64,000 nucleotides of DNA from Ryuthela nishihirai (GCA_038380435.1 JAWZYU010000034.1:18083404-18147403), one strand, 5' to 3'; counted from the stretch's first letter, positions 45,512-57,021 are shown. The notes: a model not told the origin generated them from the sequence alone. Numbers and translations: made by a program.

Positions 45512-47960
45512 ACCTCATCATTAGTTACAAAGTTGAACCACCTAATGCCCAAGATACTGCGTAAGCATCTGGAATCAAAAGCATCTAGTTTCCTGTTATC
45601 TTGTTTACAAAGTGTCCACGTTTCACTACCATAACTAACCCTAGAAAGAACCAAACTATTTTATAGTCTAATTTTAGTCTTTGGGTGTATACGCCTATTT
45701 CTCCACACTCTCCATAGATTCTTAAAAGTCCCGGCAGCAATCCCTATTCCTCTATTAATCTCATGCCGCCCATCACCATTATCTGTTACATAGCTCCCAA
45801 GAAAATTAAACTGTGACACCTCCTCAAAATTGCAACTATTCAGATTAACTGAATCACAGCCTGTCTGACCAATTTTCATCACTTTAGTTTTCTCTCTGTT
45901 TATAACCAAACCTACTCTACTACCAGTCTCATCTACAGCTCGAATGAAAGAGTTCATCTCATCAACATCATTTGCCAAAAGGGCTAAATCATCAGCATAA
46001 TCTAAATCAGAAATTTTCGTATCTCCAGTCCATTTAAGGCCGAAATCTTTCCCTTTCAATGAATTCCGCATATCATAATCAATAACCAAACTAAAGAGAA
46101 AAGGTGACAAAATGCACCCTTTGTCGAACACCAAAAGTAATGCTAAACCAATTGCTACAAGCCTTACCAACTCTCACACACGACTCAGTGTTATTATAGA
46201 GAGCTTTCATTATGTTAACTAACTTGTCTGGTATACCATATGATTTCACAATAAACCACAAATTATAACGATCAACAGAGTCGAAAGCCTTTTTGAAATC
46301 AACAAAGCTAGTAACCAAAGGTTTCTGAAACTCTAAACATTTCTCAAGAATATACTTAAATGAAAAAATCTGATCCACACATCCCCTAACACTTCTGAAT
46401 CCACATTGCTCATCACGCAATTGCCTGTAAACCAGATTCTTAATTTTATTAAGCACAATCATGGAAAGAACTTTACCTGGAACAGAGAGTAGGCTGATAC
46501 CCCTATAGTTATCCCAAGAACTGCGATCACCTTTTTTGAAAATAGGGATAATGATAACTCTGGTAAAATCCTTAGGACCCACGCCTTTATCATAAAAGAT
46601 GTTCAAAATTTCGGTCATCCAAGTGGTAACAGAAACATTCCCAGCTCTAAGCATTTCCGTAGTAATTTCATTATTATCCCTGCGGATTGTTGTATTTCTA
46701 TTCTTAATAATTGTGGATTGTTGTATTTTCTATTCTTAAATTCTATTATTATCCCTACGGATTGTTGTATTTTAAGTTTAGAAATAGCCAAAAAAGCTTA
46801 AGATTGTGTTATAGGGCCAAACATAAAGCCACCAATGCGTCTATCATAATTACAAACAATGGGAGTAGAACTAACCACATTGTTTAGAACATCACAGAAA
46901 TGCTCAGTCCATCTAGCCATGACGGAATCCTCACCTTCTATAACCTTGCCTTGTTTATCCTTCAGTCCTTGTATACCTGTCCGTTTTCTACCACACAAAA
47001 CATTAACTATCTGGTACAGCTCTCTACTGTTGTGCTGTCTAACTCTTTCGTCTGCTTTATCAGCGAAGCCATCAAGCCAAAGATTGTTATCAGCAGCTAA
47101 CTGATCCTTTACATGTTTATTAAGCTCTCTGTAATGCTTTCTATTACTATTAGTATAGCATTGATTAAGGACATTGTTCCAGTTCGTTCTTTCTGAAACA
47201 AGCTCAAGTGCCTTATCACTCAAATAATTCTGCTTCCTCTGCTCCTTTTATCCTAAAAGGGTATTGTTAGTTTAAAGGAAAGCCTGTTTAAAAAGGTACC
47301 ATTCTTCCACTACTTCAGTAGTAAGCAAACGATGACTGTCATAATGACTAAGTAACATATCATGGTAAGCTTTAGCTGTAACTGGGTCTTTCAGAGCTTT
47401 AGAATTAAAGGTAAATATTTTAACCTTAGCACAACACTTAGTAAGTTTAAGTTGCAAGATACTTTTAACAACATAATGATCAGATCCAAATTGAGCCCTG
47501 CTATATGACGTGTATTCCTAATAGAACCAGCCCATTTGCTGCTAATTAATATATAATCAATCATATTCTTATGCAGCCAATCTGCTAAAACCCATGTGTA
47601 CTTATATATGTCGCGATGTTTGTAATATTATTGATGTAAAATATTCTGAAACCATTAGATTTACTTCCCTGTAGGAGAAATTGCCCATTGCCATTGCAGC
47701 TACCAATACCAAAAGAGCCTATCACCCCTCGCTTAGAGGTCAGAGTCAGTACCTAATTTGGCATTGAAGTCACCTAGAACAAGGGCATTATCTACTTTCT
47801 TGAGAGTATTTAAAAATATCCTGAAGTTGTCCGTAAAACCTATCCTCAGTCGCGGTATAGCAGCAGATAATATTTAAGTCATTAATGCTTGTCTGAAATT
47901 TTGCTGTAAGATTCCTTTCAATACACTCATGTCCTAAAGAACCTTTCATTAATGTATTAG
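45512..47960 (-). mobile_element. RTE LINE copy E, minus strand, 3' end missing
   Basis: Begins inside the C-terminal coding region (copy A ~8060) and runs back through RT and endonuclease to ~47960 (copy A ~5720). RT frames 46170-45661 (YADDLALLANDVDE) and 46654-46091 (GFRSVRGCVDQIF, FVDFKKAFDSVDRYNLW) are recognisable. A ~100-bp local amplification of ATCCCT(G/A)CGGATTGTTGTATT (46673-46770) interrupts the N-terminal RT region. Multiple frameshifts. Confidence 0.88.
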
Positions 47961-49717
47961 GATGTGAGTATGATGATGGCTTCAGCCTTTAGAAATGAAT
48001 AATGTAGTAGATACTACAGTATCTACTACATTAGTATATGTGTTACCGCTAAAGTGCAGAAATCAGTTATTCTACAGATTATCCTGGTATTGTGCAGATT
48101 AACTAGGGTGATCCGTTAACGTGCCGAAAATTGTCTCATTTCTCAAATTACCTAGGTAATCTGCAAATTACCTGGATAGGTAATGTGTAGATACACATTA
48201 CCTATTAGGCACTCGTTAAAGTGAAAATAAGATCTTTGCTGGAACAACAGGAACGTTTCTGTACGCTTAAATTAACATAATGTTATTTATCTAGTGTCCG
48301 AGAGTAAAGTTGAAACCAGGGTCATCTCTCTGTCAACATGAATCAGTCGTCCGAATTATAAAAAACGCCCCCAAAATGAGCAGGCCAAGTGAGAACGAAT
48401 CATTTTAGTGATTCGTTATCAAGAATGAATCACTTTACCGATTCGTTCTCACTTGGCCTCCGCTCATCCGGGGCGTTTTTTATAATGCGGACGAGTGAAT
48501 CACGTGACACGAAGATTCATATTCAAGAGATTCACCACTATGAGAGAAACAAACTTTTGAACTTTAACGATACGGAAGCCGTTAATGTGCACATTACCTA
48601 GGTAAAATACAGAAAACTCTTGATTCCGCACGTTAACGGAGCAAATCAGTTAATCTGCAGATTAGGTAATGTGGACATTAACGGCTTTCGAGCTTTAGCG
48701 GTAACATATGACTATGAATGATGGCTTTAACCTTTAGTGGTGGGGGGAACGGGTCTTTGTCCCATACCTGCGATTAGGGAGCTGGTCGGTTTGTCGGCAT
48801 TCCGTATCCTACTACATTAGTGAAAGATACTCTTGTAGGATATGAGTGCATTAATGAAAAAAACCTTTATTAATGCACACATATCCTACAAGAGCATCAC
48901 TGACGTGTCTGCTGAGAACCAGACCTACGTCTTAGTGATGCTTGTTATCTTCCCTCCCTAAAAAGAGAAATTTAAGATCATTTTTAAGAATCTGACCTTT
49001 ATCTGTCCATCTGGTCTCTTGCAAGTCGGGAATATCTAAATCATAACGGTGGAATTCTTATGGGAGGACATCAAGAGAATAGTCTGCATAGAGTTACTTC
49101 CACTACTTCAGTAGTACGCAAACCATGACTGTCATAATAACTAATTAACATATCATGGTAAGCTTTAGCTATAACTGGATCTTTCAGACATCAAGAGATA
49201 GTAGTGGAAGTAGCTCTAAGCAGAGTCCTCACATTCCAAATACCTATAAAGAGAAAATGGTTAGTGGGATGTTTAAAGAAACTATGTTTATTGAAAGAGG
49301 GAATGCCGACAATATCACACAGCTCCCTAATTGCAGGTATGGGGGCAAAGACCCGTTCCCACACCACTAAAGGCTGAAGCCATCTATCTACACTGGAAGG
49401 CTTCCTCCAATGTAGAATTTGACGATGCCCATAGGTGCAAGAGTCCAGGTGCCTGGGATGACCTCTGCTTAGGATTATCAACCAGCTGATAAAACATATC
49501 TTGTGAATTTGTTCACTTGAGGCTGTCAACCCGCAAACAAACAGAAAACACAGCGGAATATTCTCCCTTCACAGAAGCCCGCCAGTGCAGAAAATTCAGG
49601 ATCCATAATCAAGTTCAGAACCTTATTCCACTCAAATCCGTTAAGTTTATATGGTCAGCATTGAAGACCCTGTGTGATTGACCACTCATCGAAAAAAAAG
49701 AAGAAAAGTAGCCATAA
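47961..49717. mobile_element. Mosaic of RTE fragments in both orientations
   Basis: Plus-strand pieces (GATGGCTTCAGCCTTTAG, 47972; GATGGCTTTAACCTTTAGTG onward, 48720-48800) alternate with minus-strand endonuclease and 5' UTR sequence (48860-49717). An inverted join lies at 48832-48892 (GGATATGAGTGCATTAATGA and its complement). Inside the minus-strand part a piece from another LINE position (copy A ~6265-6350) sits at 49096-49186. The foldback element 48034-48710 lies between the two plus pieces. Confidence 0.75.
48034..48710. repeat. Foldback element, ~680 bp
   Basis: Outer ends ATATGTGTTACCGCTAAAG and CTTTAGCGGTAACATAT are inverted. GTTAACGTGC, CCTAGGTAAT and GTAATGTG(T/C)A motifs recur inverted along both arms. 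The central palindrome (48347-48405 with 48436-48494) shares ATTATAAAAAACGCCCC and GGCCAAGTGAGAACGAATC. A perfect 14-bp hairpin (ATAGGTAATGTGTA) with a 2-base loop lies at 48176-48205. No ORF. It is flanked on both sides by GATGGCTT(C/T)A(G/A)CCTTTAG from the RTE LINE, possibly an 18-bp duplication. Confidence 0.75.
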
Positions 49718-49765
49718 TAGGCCAGATCATAGGCCACACTGATCTGGCCTATTATGGCTACTTTT
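49704..49765. repeat. Perfect 26-bp inverted repeat, 10-bp loop
   Basis: Arms 49704-49729 and 49740-49765 (AGTAGCCATAATAGGCCAGA and complement) consist of RTE 5' UTR sequence in opposite orientations (compare copy A ~4998-5030). The minus-strand RTE ends head-to-head with a short plus-strand stub here. Confidence 0.9.
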
Positions 49766-49774
49766 GCAATATCA

Positions 49775-51000
49775 GCAATACGATAATTAAAAATCACCAA
49801 AAAATGGCTCTCGTTCTTCTCCTTAATTTCATTAACCAAGCTCTGAAAAATAAATACTTTCCTATCGCTTGGAAGAGAGCCATTATTGTCAAGATTCCAA
49901 GATCCACTCTCCCACAAAACTACAAACCTCTCAGTTTGCTACCTTGCCTAGGAAAAGTGTTTGCAAAAATCATCTTAAACCGCACCGAGGCTTTCCTTGA
50001 ACTCAATAATATCTTACCAGTGGAGGGATTTGGCTTCCGTAAAGGGCATCCCACTGTTCACCAGGTTCTCCGGGTTGTCGAAACAATTGCAGAAGACCAA
50101 AACAAAAAGAATCAGCGGCTGCCATCTTTTTGGATATAGCAAAAGCGTTCGATAGGGTTTGAATCGAGGGGCTTGTCTTCAAACTTATTCATTTCAAGTT
50201 TCCTTCACCTATAGTGACTATCTATCTGACGGATAAAGCATATGAATTCCGAGTCAGAAATGATATCTCGATTGTCAATGAATCTCTGCTGGGATACCTC
50301 AGGGCTCGCTCCTCGGTCAGATCCTATTTAACGTTTTTATTTCGGATTTCCCCATCATTGACAAGGTGAAAATGGCTCTCTATGCAGACGATACAGCCTT
50401 CCTGGCATCTTCGATTTCGCCAATGATTGAAATCAGAAGAATGCAAGAATGCTGTTGCACTTTGAAACATGGTGTGTGAAATGGCGCACCAAAATTAATG
50501 CTGAGAAAAGTGCAGCAGTGCTCTGCATCCAGAAAAGATTGCATCACATTCCGTGTTGCCAAATCTTTGATAAATAAATTGTATCAAAAGACACGGCCAA
50601 GTGTCTTGGTGTCACGATTCATAAGAGATTAAACTGGGATATTCATATCGAAGGTTTCTTGCGTTATTCAGGTGTTAGTGATAACACCCTCAATAACTCA
50701 TCTTCAATTCAAGCTGTTCCCTCTACTTTGACGAAATTCGAATCTTTCAATCAATAACAAAGTCTTAATTTACAAAATGGCCATCAAGTTTACTCTACTT
50801 TATGCAGCTCCTGTATGGGGCTTTTCTAATTTGACAGCTATCAGAAAGCTGCGATCGTTTCAAAACAAAATGTTGTGATCAGCTGTAGAAGTCCCATGGT
50901 TTGTTCACAACTCTGTAATTCTTAGAGAGTTAACATCAGTACGATCCATCAATGTATTGTCAAACTTGACAAGAAATTCTCTGAGAATGCGCAGCTCATC
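49775..51000 (+). pseudogene. Jockey-clade LINE reverse transcriptase relic
   Basis: Recognisable RT blocks run across frames: KYFPIAWKRAIIVKIP, NYKPLSLLPCLGKVFAKIIL (~49920), GFGFRKGHPTVHQVLRVVET, then LDIAKAFDR (~50133, after a frameshift). AGIPQG-like and LFNVFISDF follow (~50325), then KMALYADDTAFLA (~50370), RTKINAEKSAAVLC (~50480), KCLGVTIHKRLNWD (~50605) and LRELTSVRSIN (~50928). WK.A.I..I, HQ..RV.E and ALYADDTAFLA are typical of Jockey-clade elements. It begins directly after the RTE hairpin, so its 5' part is missing. Many stops. Confidence 0.85.
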
Positions 51001-52606
51001 TTAATAGCTTTTTTCTACCACAGTTAGTTAAGATCATACTTGTCCACAAAGGTTCAAAAGATCTAAGAATGTGTTGTACTGATTTCCTGTTTCCTTTCTC
51101 AAGAACTGTTTTACTAGCTTTCGAGTCCAGTTTTAACTGGTTTATTTCTGCTATTTTATTAGTGCCATTGGCATAATTTTGTTGAAAAAGGTGTGGGCTG
51201 ATTAAGTAACCCGGAACTTCATTCTCTCACTCTATGATGTTAGGATCCTATGGAATCACTTGGCCACTGCGCTGTCCAGATGAGATAGAGTGATTTCACC
51301 ATAGAGTGGGTCAAGGTGTTAGGGAGTGCAAAGCATGTTTCTCCCCTCTAAATATTTTAGTTGCCGTACATACGACTTATTTTAAACTCTTATATTGGCC
51401 GTGATTATTCGTTTTTTTTTATACAAATAATGTCATCAATGCAGTTTAGCAAAATAAGGCTTTTCCTTTCTCATACTATAAACGAAATGATTTAATAATT
51501 GGAAATGATTACAAACCTAGGAGAGGGCATCGAACAAGAATAAACTTTCCTCTCCTGAGTTAGAGCTAATGCTGACTCTTACAATTTAAGTAACTCTTTT
51601 ACAAAATTGATCAAAGTCTTTAAGGGCTTCTCTCTTGCCCATGACTGATTGTAGTTGTATCAGCTGCTGTTGTCTCTTAATTTTACGCGCGGAGCTCAAT
51701 TATACTCTCATTAGAACTTCGTTATGCACATGAAATACAGGATCAGTTCCTACCTCTTATTGTGATCGTGTCTTTGACGGTTGTTGGTCCTCACGTAATC
51801 AGGAAACGAAGGTCAGGAGAACATTAGTCCATAATTGTGTCTGTCAGCGTTGCGAAGCCATCAAAGTTCTGCGCGACGACACTTGAAGAGGGAGTGAGGA
51901 CACACACCAACAGGAACAGATGACCACTATAGCGTTACGGCAGGACGGCCGTTCAGTCTGTCGGCATCTCCGGTCATCAGATCATCAAGGCGAGTATCAA
52001 GTCCAGGTGTCGACTTTCCGACGTTGTTACATTATAGGGTGCACAATCACCATCTCAGAGCGACACGGACGTTTTTGGAGAAAGTCAGGCGGGCTCTTTG
52101 CGGAGCTGAACAACACATGCACACACCTCTTTATAATCTTTTTTTATTTTCATCTTCTGCTTTCTTCTCTCAGTTTTCGGTGCAGAATTCTTTGTTAGTT
52201 CCTTTGTTTTTTCCCACTTTCCTCATTGGTCGCCCCTCTTGCCCCATCGCCCTTAGTCCCGTGCATTGAGACCAATGGAGGGCTCCCACAAATTTACATA
52301 GGCCCATGTAGTCTTGGATTTTTGGAATGATCGTATCTGAAGCACCTAGCTATAAATACTTATGATTTTATGCGTCGGCAATTCCATGAAATAATATAGG
52401 ACAAACCAGACGGAGCAGTTGTATTTTTGCCTCTCTTGTCTGCTAATTGGGGTTGATGCTACAGGTGACGTTTTATTGGGGGAGGGGGTTGTGTGTCGTG
52501 AGTGATCTCTGAATGCGGTGGCGACTCCGTTGAAGCAGGGTCCTGATGAGAGTTTTACAGTTCTGTTTTTATTGCTCCCTCGGAAACGGAAGATGCGCTC
52601 AACGGC
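51001..52606. other. No gene recognised
   Basis: A poorly matched inverted motif (CACTCTATG / CATAGAGTG, ~51228 and ~51300) and T-rich stretches only. Possible 3' remainder of the Jockey relic, not demonstrable. Confidence 0.45.
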
Positions 52607-53062
52607 GTGCGGGGTGGACGGGACCATTATTGCGGTCATCTCCAGCTTCCTCTCGGGGAAGGAAAACTTTCGCATACCCACGGCCTCCCCTCCTTAGGAA
52701 CGAAAAGCAGACCCGCCAAGGACACACAAAGCGCTGATGACACTTATTGTGCGAAATATTTCCTTGAAGTTATGAACGGATTGGAATCAGTTCGTAACAA
52801 AAGGAGAGAGTGGGATTTCTCTTTAGATCATTGCTCGGCTCAGAGGAGAGAGTGGGATTTCTCTTTAGATCATTGCTCGGCTCAGAGGAGAGAGTGGAAT
52901 TTCTCTTTAGATCATTGCTCGGCTCAGAGGAGAGAGTGGGATTTCTCTTTAGATCATTGCTCGGCTCAGAGGAGAGAGTGTGATTTTTCTGTTGATCACC
53001 GAGCATGTTGGAAGAGAGAGTGGGATTTGTCTCTTGACCGTCAAGTGGGTTATAGGTTATAG
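52607..53062 (+). CDS. Hypothetical 151-codon frame with 14-residue repeats
   Basis: I do not recognise a gene. The frame contains a unique N-terminal part with YCAKYFLEVMNGLESVRNKR, then four copies of RREWDFSLDHCSAQ and two degenerate ones. The segment before the repeats faintly resembles the start of a BTB domain in kelch-like proteins (..L..ln.lr....fcDv.L..), but only over ~20 residues. The 42-bp unit preserves the frame automatically, so openness is weak evidence. Likely non-coding. Confidence 0.2.
   Translation: MRGGRDHYCGHLQLPLGEGKLSHTHGLPSLGTKSRPAKDTQSADDTYCAKYFLEVMNGLESVRNKRREWDFSLDHCSAQRREWDFSLDHCSAQRREWNFSLDHCSAQRREWDFSLDHCSAQRRECDFSVDHRACWKREWDLSLDRQVGYRL
52801..53052. repeat. 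42-bp tandem repeat, 6 units
   Basis: Units begin AGGAGAGAGTGGGATTTCTC at 52801, 52843, 52885 and 52927 (nearly identical), with degenerate units at 52969 and 53011. The last unit (GTCTCTTGACCGTCAAGTGG) links it to the repeats at 30.8 kb. Confidence 0.95.
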
Positions 53063-54244
53063 CTAAGTGTTGTGGTGTGAGAGCCAGTGATTAGAAGTCT
53101 TAGCTCTTGTTAGCACACTGGCTTGTATATCTTGCTAGCACACTGGCACACTGGCTTGTATTAAAATTCTGGAAACTGGTGACACTATTGTGTTTAGTGG
53201 GGTAGTGCATTAGGACTGCACCGAGCCCTGTTTATATTTATATGAGTATATAAAATGCATAAAATGTGATATTGGACCTTCGGGAAAACTCTCCTGTGAC
53301 GTTAAGCCACTTCTTCTTTGACCTCAAATGAAGAAAAGTGAGCGCACGGTCACAATTCATCACTATAATAGTTCTGGAAATCATCCCGAGTTTTACTCAA
53401 AATAATATTATCTTTCTGAAGTACTAAAAAAAATTAGCTGTTCAAAGTAGAACGAAACGAAAAAGAAGCGAACCACTTAATTCTTAACCAATGGTTTACG
53501 AAGCCGAAAGTTTTCAGAGATGTTTCCTGAAAAGCCAATTAGCGTCAGGAAAAAGTGAGCCGCCATCTTGAGCTGATGTGTACTTGTTGCTTGTTTGGCT
53601 CTTTGTCAATCAGCGCCGAGCTCCAAGACAACCCCTACATCTGTACAAATAAACGCGAAGGGAACTCTCGCCGAGGTGTGTTTGCTTGGGAATCGACTTG
53701 CCGTTGTAAATAGCCGTTTGGCGCAGTGCTCTGACGGAGCCTCGTCACTCGAAGTGCAGAGGAATGCGGGAGCGCTGTCACTCCCAGGAAGGATTCACAG
53801 TGGATTCCGGCCTCGTGCGACATATGGTGGTGTAATACATGCGCAATTTTATCTTTTGGGTGCCCCTTCTGTTTGTTATACCTTGCGACATCTGCATTTC
53901 GAGTGCGTGCAGAAAGAATAATATAACGAAAAGTGAATAACACTAAAAAATAAATAAACGATGGTTTCCTATTTTATTAGTGATAAAATAATGCTCACGG
54001 TTTCTTTTAAATCAGGTAATTATTAAAAAAGAATCCATCTAAGAAAAATTTCGAAATTTCAATCAGAATTAGGCAAGTGCGAAACATTCGGAGTCTTCTG
54101 TTTGCGCTCCAATCCGTCTGCCAGTTGAGCTTCGACATCGGTGATTTCAAACTCTCTTTATGTTATCAGATGGGAGCTTCCGATCGCGCATTTTAAACCT
54201 AGTGAGGAACAAAGTTGAGCAGGGGGAGTTGTTTTACCTCTGAG
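53053..54244. other. No gene recognised
   Basis: Contains a local triplication of (GC)ACACTGGCTTGTAT near 53115-53160. An open frame at 53595-53921 has no domain and an overlapping antisense frame, so it is not called. Confidence 0.45.
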
Positions 54245-54289
54245 CGGGGGAGCAGTTGAGCAGGGGGAGCAGTTGAGCAGGGGTTGTTT

Positions 54290-54665
54290 TACCTCTGAGC
54301 GGCACTTTTTTGCACACCATGGGCTAAATGGCCAGGTCACATGGACCCCGAAGGCTCAGAGAAGGTTGGGGGAGGGGACCCACTGGAACAGCTGTTGGGA
54401 GACAGATGGTAGTCTCCCGTCAAGGCCATCCAGCGTGTTCTTTAACGTGCACATGGTATGGCTCTCCCGCACACGGGGCCACGGCTTTAACGTCCCATCC
54501 GACGGACGGCGACCTTTCCAAGCCCATCGGTGTCCCCTACTAACCGTGGGCAGGGAGGGGAATTTTGCGGAGATAAATCTCAACGCTGACCCAGCTGGGA
54601 CTCGAACCTGGGAACTATAGATTACGAGCCTGGCGCGCTACCGACTGAGCCATCCCCGCCCCTGA
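54290..54665 (-). repeat. tRNA-derived SINE (family S2), minus strand
   Basis: The minus-strand head is GGGGATGGCTCAGTCGGTAG with A box TGGCTCAGTCGG and B box GGTTCGAGTCCC, separated by GGCTCGTAATC, reminiscent of a tRNA-Thr (CGU) anticodon region. The body contains GGATGGGACGTTAAAGCC and CATGTGCACGTTAAAGAAC, a block I recall as typical of conserved SINE bodies but cannot name. It is surrounded by GAGCAGGGG repeats (54217-54290 and 54663-54672) that may be the duplicated target. D- and T-stem mismatches argue against a functional tRNA. Confidence 0.75.
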
Positions 54666-54957
54666 GCAGGGGGGGAGGAAGTATACTGTTTCCATTATAT
54701 GAAATGAAACCATCCAATGGAAGACACGAGAAAGTCAAAGAATTGTGAAAGAAACAGTTTTAATCTGACAAGAGTCTTTGGAAGTTAGTTTTGCTGCAGA
54801 AGCCCACTCCACGACGATCTGTGGTGTCGTAGATATGTTTTCTCTACCCTTACCTTCTTGCCTTTAATACAACTTAGTATTAACTGAGAGCAGTTGGCGT
54901 AAGTACGCAATGCAATCAATGCAGTGGCATTGAGGCCCTCGCCTTAAGGGGGCCATT

Positions 54958-55788
54958 GGCTATGTCCACACTTGTGCGTTTTATCATGCGCAAAAGCATG
55001 CATCAAATCAGTTCAGTGACGCATGCAGTAGCGCACGTGCTTCCCACCAGCAGTGGATTTTTGTTCAACATTCCGTGCAACTTCGTAGTTTGTCTGGAAG
55101 GTTTCGTTCTGTTTTTGTAATTATTGAGCTTGTGTTTTTGTTCAGATGTGGTCAGAACAAACATTGACCTTTATTAAAGATTATAGGTTAAATGATTCAT
55201 CAGAGATATAAATTATTAAATTAATATTAATAAATAAAAAATTAATTAAGTAATTCATCAGATTAAAGATTTAAATATTCATCAGAGACATGAATGAATC
55301 ACCGGTAGTGAAATACGTAAGTGTGGTCACTAATTTCACTTCAGCTGGTTTTGCTTTTCTGAAACGAGTATTTTTTTTCGATCTTCGGCTCCACCATTCC
55401 AAAAGCATGCAGAAGTTTGTTCTAGACATTCACGTAAAGTTCTTAAAATGATCGTTTTCATTAAATTCCAATTCCCTCATTATTCCAAAATTCCGCGTTT
55501 TAAAATAATCTTTCATCCACATCGATCGCCGGTATTTTCACGTCTTTTTCAGCACTAAAATTCCAGCACTTTTATCCGCTAACATAGCAGCATCAGTTAC
55601 GTCCATTGCAACTTCACGTCGAAACTGGTGAAATATTGAAAACTATTTGACGCAGAGGTGTACATAGTTGAAGGCATGCGTCCAACGCATTCCATCTAAG
55701 GCATGCGCTAGAGTACTCGGTGTTGAAAAGCGGAATTGAAAGTTGAAAGTGAAGTTGAAGATGAAAGCGCACAAGTGTGGACATAGCC
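54958..55788. mobile_element. 831-bp DNA transposon with perfect 21-bp TIRs
   Basis: Left GGCTATGTCCACACTTGTG(CG) and right (CG)CACAAGTGTGGACATAGCC are exact inverted copies. ATT abuts both ends (54955-54957, 55789-55791), a possible 3-bp TSD. Three-base duplications and GG-starting TIRs suggest PIF/Harbinger-like or another small-TSD superfamily; I cannot decide. The interior is AT-rich with no transposase, so it is non-autonomous. CGCATGC motifs near both ends extend the inverted symmetry loosely. Confidence 0.85.
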
Positions 55789-55989
55789 ATTGAGCTTTAG
55801 CCTTTGTTCCCTGATTCCACGATTCCAGTTACTGTGGCATCTGAGGAAAGAACGTTTTTGAATATATTGTTGCAATTTAAAATGGATGAGCACTGAGGTG
55901 AGTTCAAGTAAAAATTGGTCAATGCAAATTACATTACAATCCAATTTATTGCAAAAGCATGGATGAAATTACTTATAAGCAAAGTCAAC

Positions 55990-56599
55990 CGGAACGAAAC
56001 TCTATAACAATACAAAGGTCAACTTTTAGAAGAATCCATTATTTCGATTCTATTCACATCCAATTCACGAAACAAGACTAAAATCATGTTGATAAATAAA
56101 TATTGAATCTAACTAGATTCATACATGTGAATGCTTTCAATACCTCGAGAATTACCTTAACAATTCCTAAATAACTAAATAACTATGCACAAAACGATTT
56201 CCTTCTTAGGTTTTAGTCCTCAGGTTCTTCAAAACTGTGGCTAAATATAGTGGTTCATCAGAACCAATTCTTTTCAGGCGTTGATTACCACACACAAGAC
56301 GACAAATTCTTCTTTATCTTTACCAGCTTAACAACACGATCCACACCAATAAACTAATGGACCTCCCGCGCACACACCAAATAAAAGCATTTATTCTTTA
56401 GACTATCGTGCACAGACTAAGATTATTTACGCTTCCTTTCAGATTTCCACAATTCCAACAACAACTTTATCTCTTCTAATTTTTTAGATCGGTTCTGTAT
56501 TTAATTAGTTGGTTAAAATAAATCTCTCGCAGAAGCATACACGAGCGTTCATGTCACGTTTATCATAAACTCACTGCAGCAGGTTCATCTGTCGTAACA
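55990..56599 (-). repeat. LTR-like repeat, second copy (minus strand)
   Basis: Reverse complement of the repeat at 34146. It shares the terminus TGTTACGACAGATGAAC, GTTTAACCAAC-like and CCGATCTAAAAAATTAG-like blocks, AAAAGAATTGGTTCTGATGA, TAGTTATTTAGTTATTTAGG and CAACATGATTTTAGTCTTG. Left border ~55990 is uncertain. No internal retroelement genes on either side, so it is a solo-LTR candidate. Confidence 0.65.
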
Positions 56600-57020
56600 T
56601 TATTAAAAACCATTTTCGAAATGTGATGATCAGGAGCAATGTCTCACCTAGCTTTTTCATAGAGGTAGGAAGAGAGGGAGACGCCCTATCACTTGAAAAC
56701 TGTAACCGACGTCGCCATATTGCTCTTACTTGTAAATGTGCATTGTCTATGTTAACGAACGAGAGATTGTGCAAAACTGTTGGCACCTCTAAAGCATATT
56801 TCTTCAGGACTTAACCTGCAAAATAGATAAAAGGAATGGCATTTCATTGGTGAGAAGTTGCAATAAAGATTTCTTCCGGTATTCTTAAACCTTTTGTTAT
56901 TTTAATTATATTGGAAATCAGCGCAAACAACTGCTATATATTGCTAAAATTACTACAGGTTTGAAATGTCTTCTCATACCCTTTTTGCTGGAGGGTATTG
57001 TTGTTGAATTGCTTTTATTT
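56600..57020. other. No gene recognised
   Basis: Only short overlapping frames; nothing supported before the next RTE fragment. Confidence 0.45.
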
Positions 57021-57021
57021 G

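Noticed and set aside
45420..45654. Independent genes at the RTE inversion join (frames 45431-45634 plus, 45394-45654 minus)
   Set aside because: Both are fragments of RTE coding sequence or its antisense across the D/E join.
53595..53943. Overlapping 108- and 102-codon frames on opposite strands
   Set aside because: No domain or repeat relationship; a locally GC-richer stretch leaves both strands open.
54590..54665. tRNA-Thr gene
   Set aside because: D-stem and T-stem mismatches, and an attached SINE body with repeated flanks.
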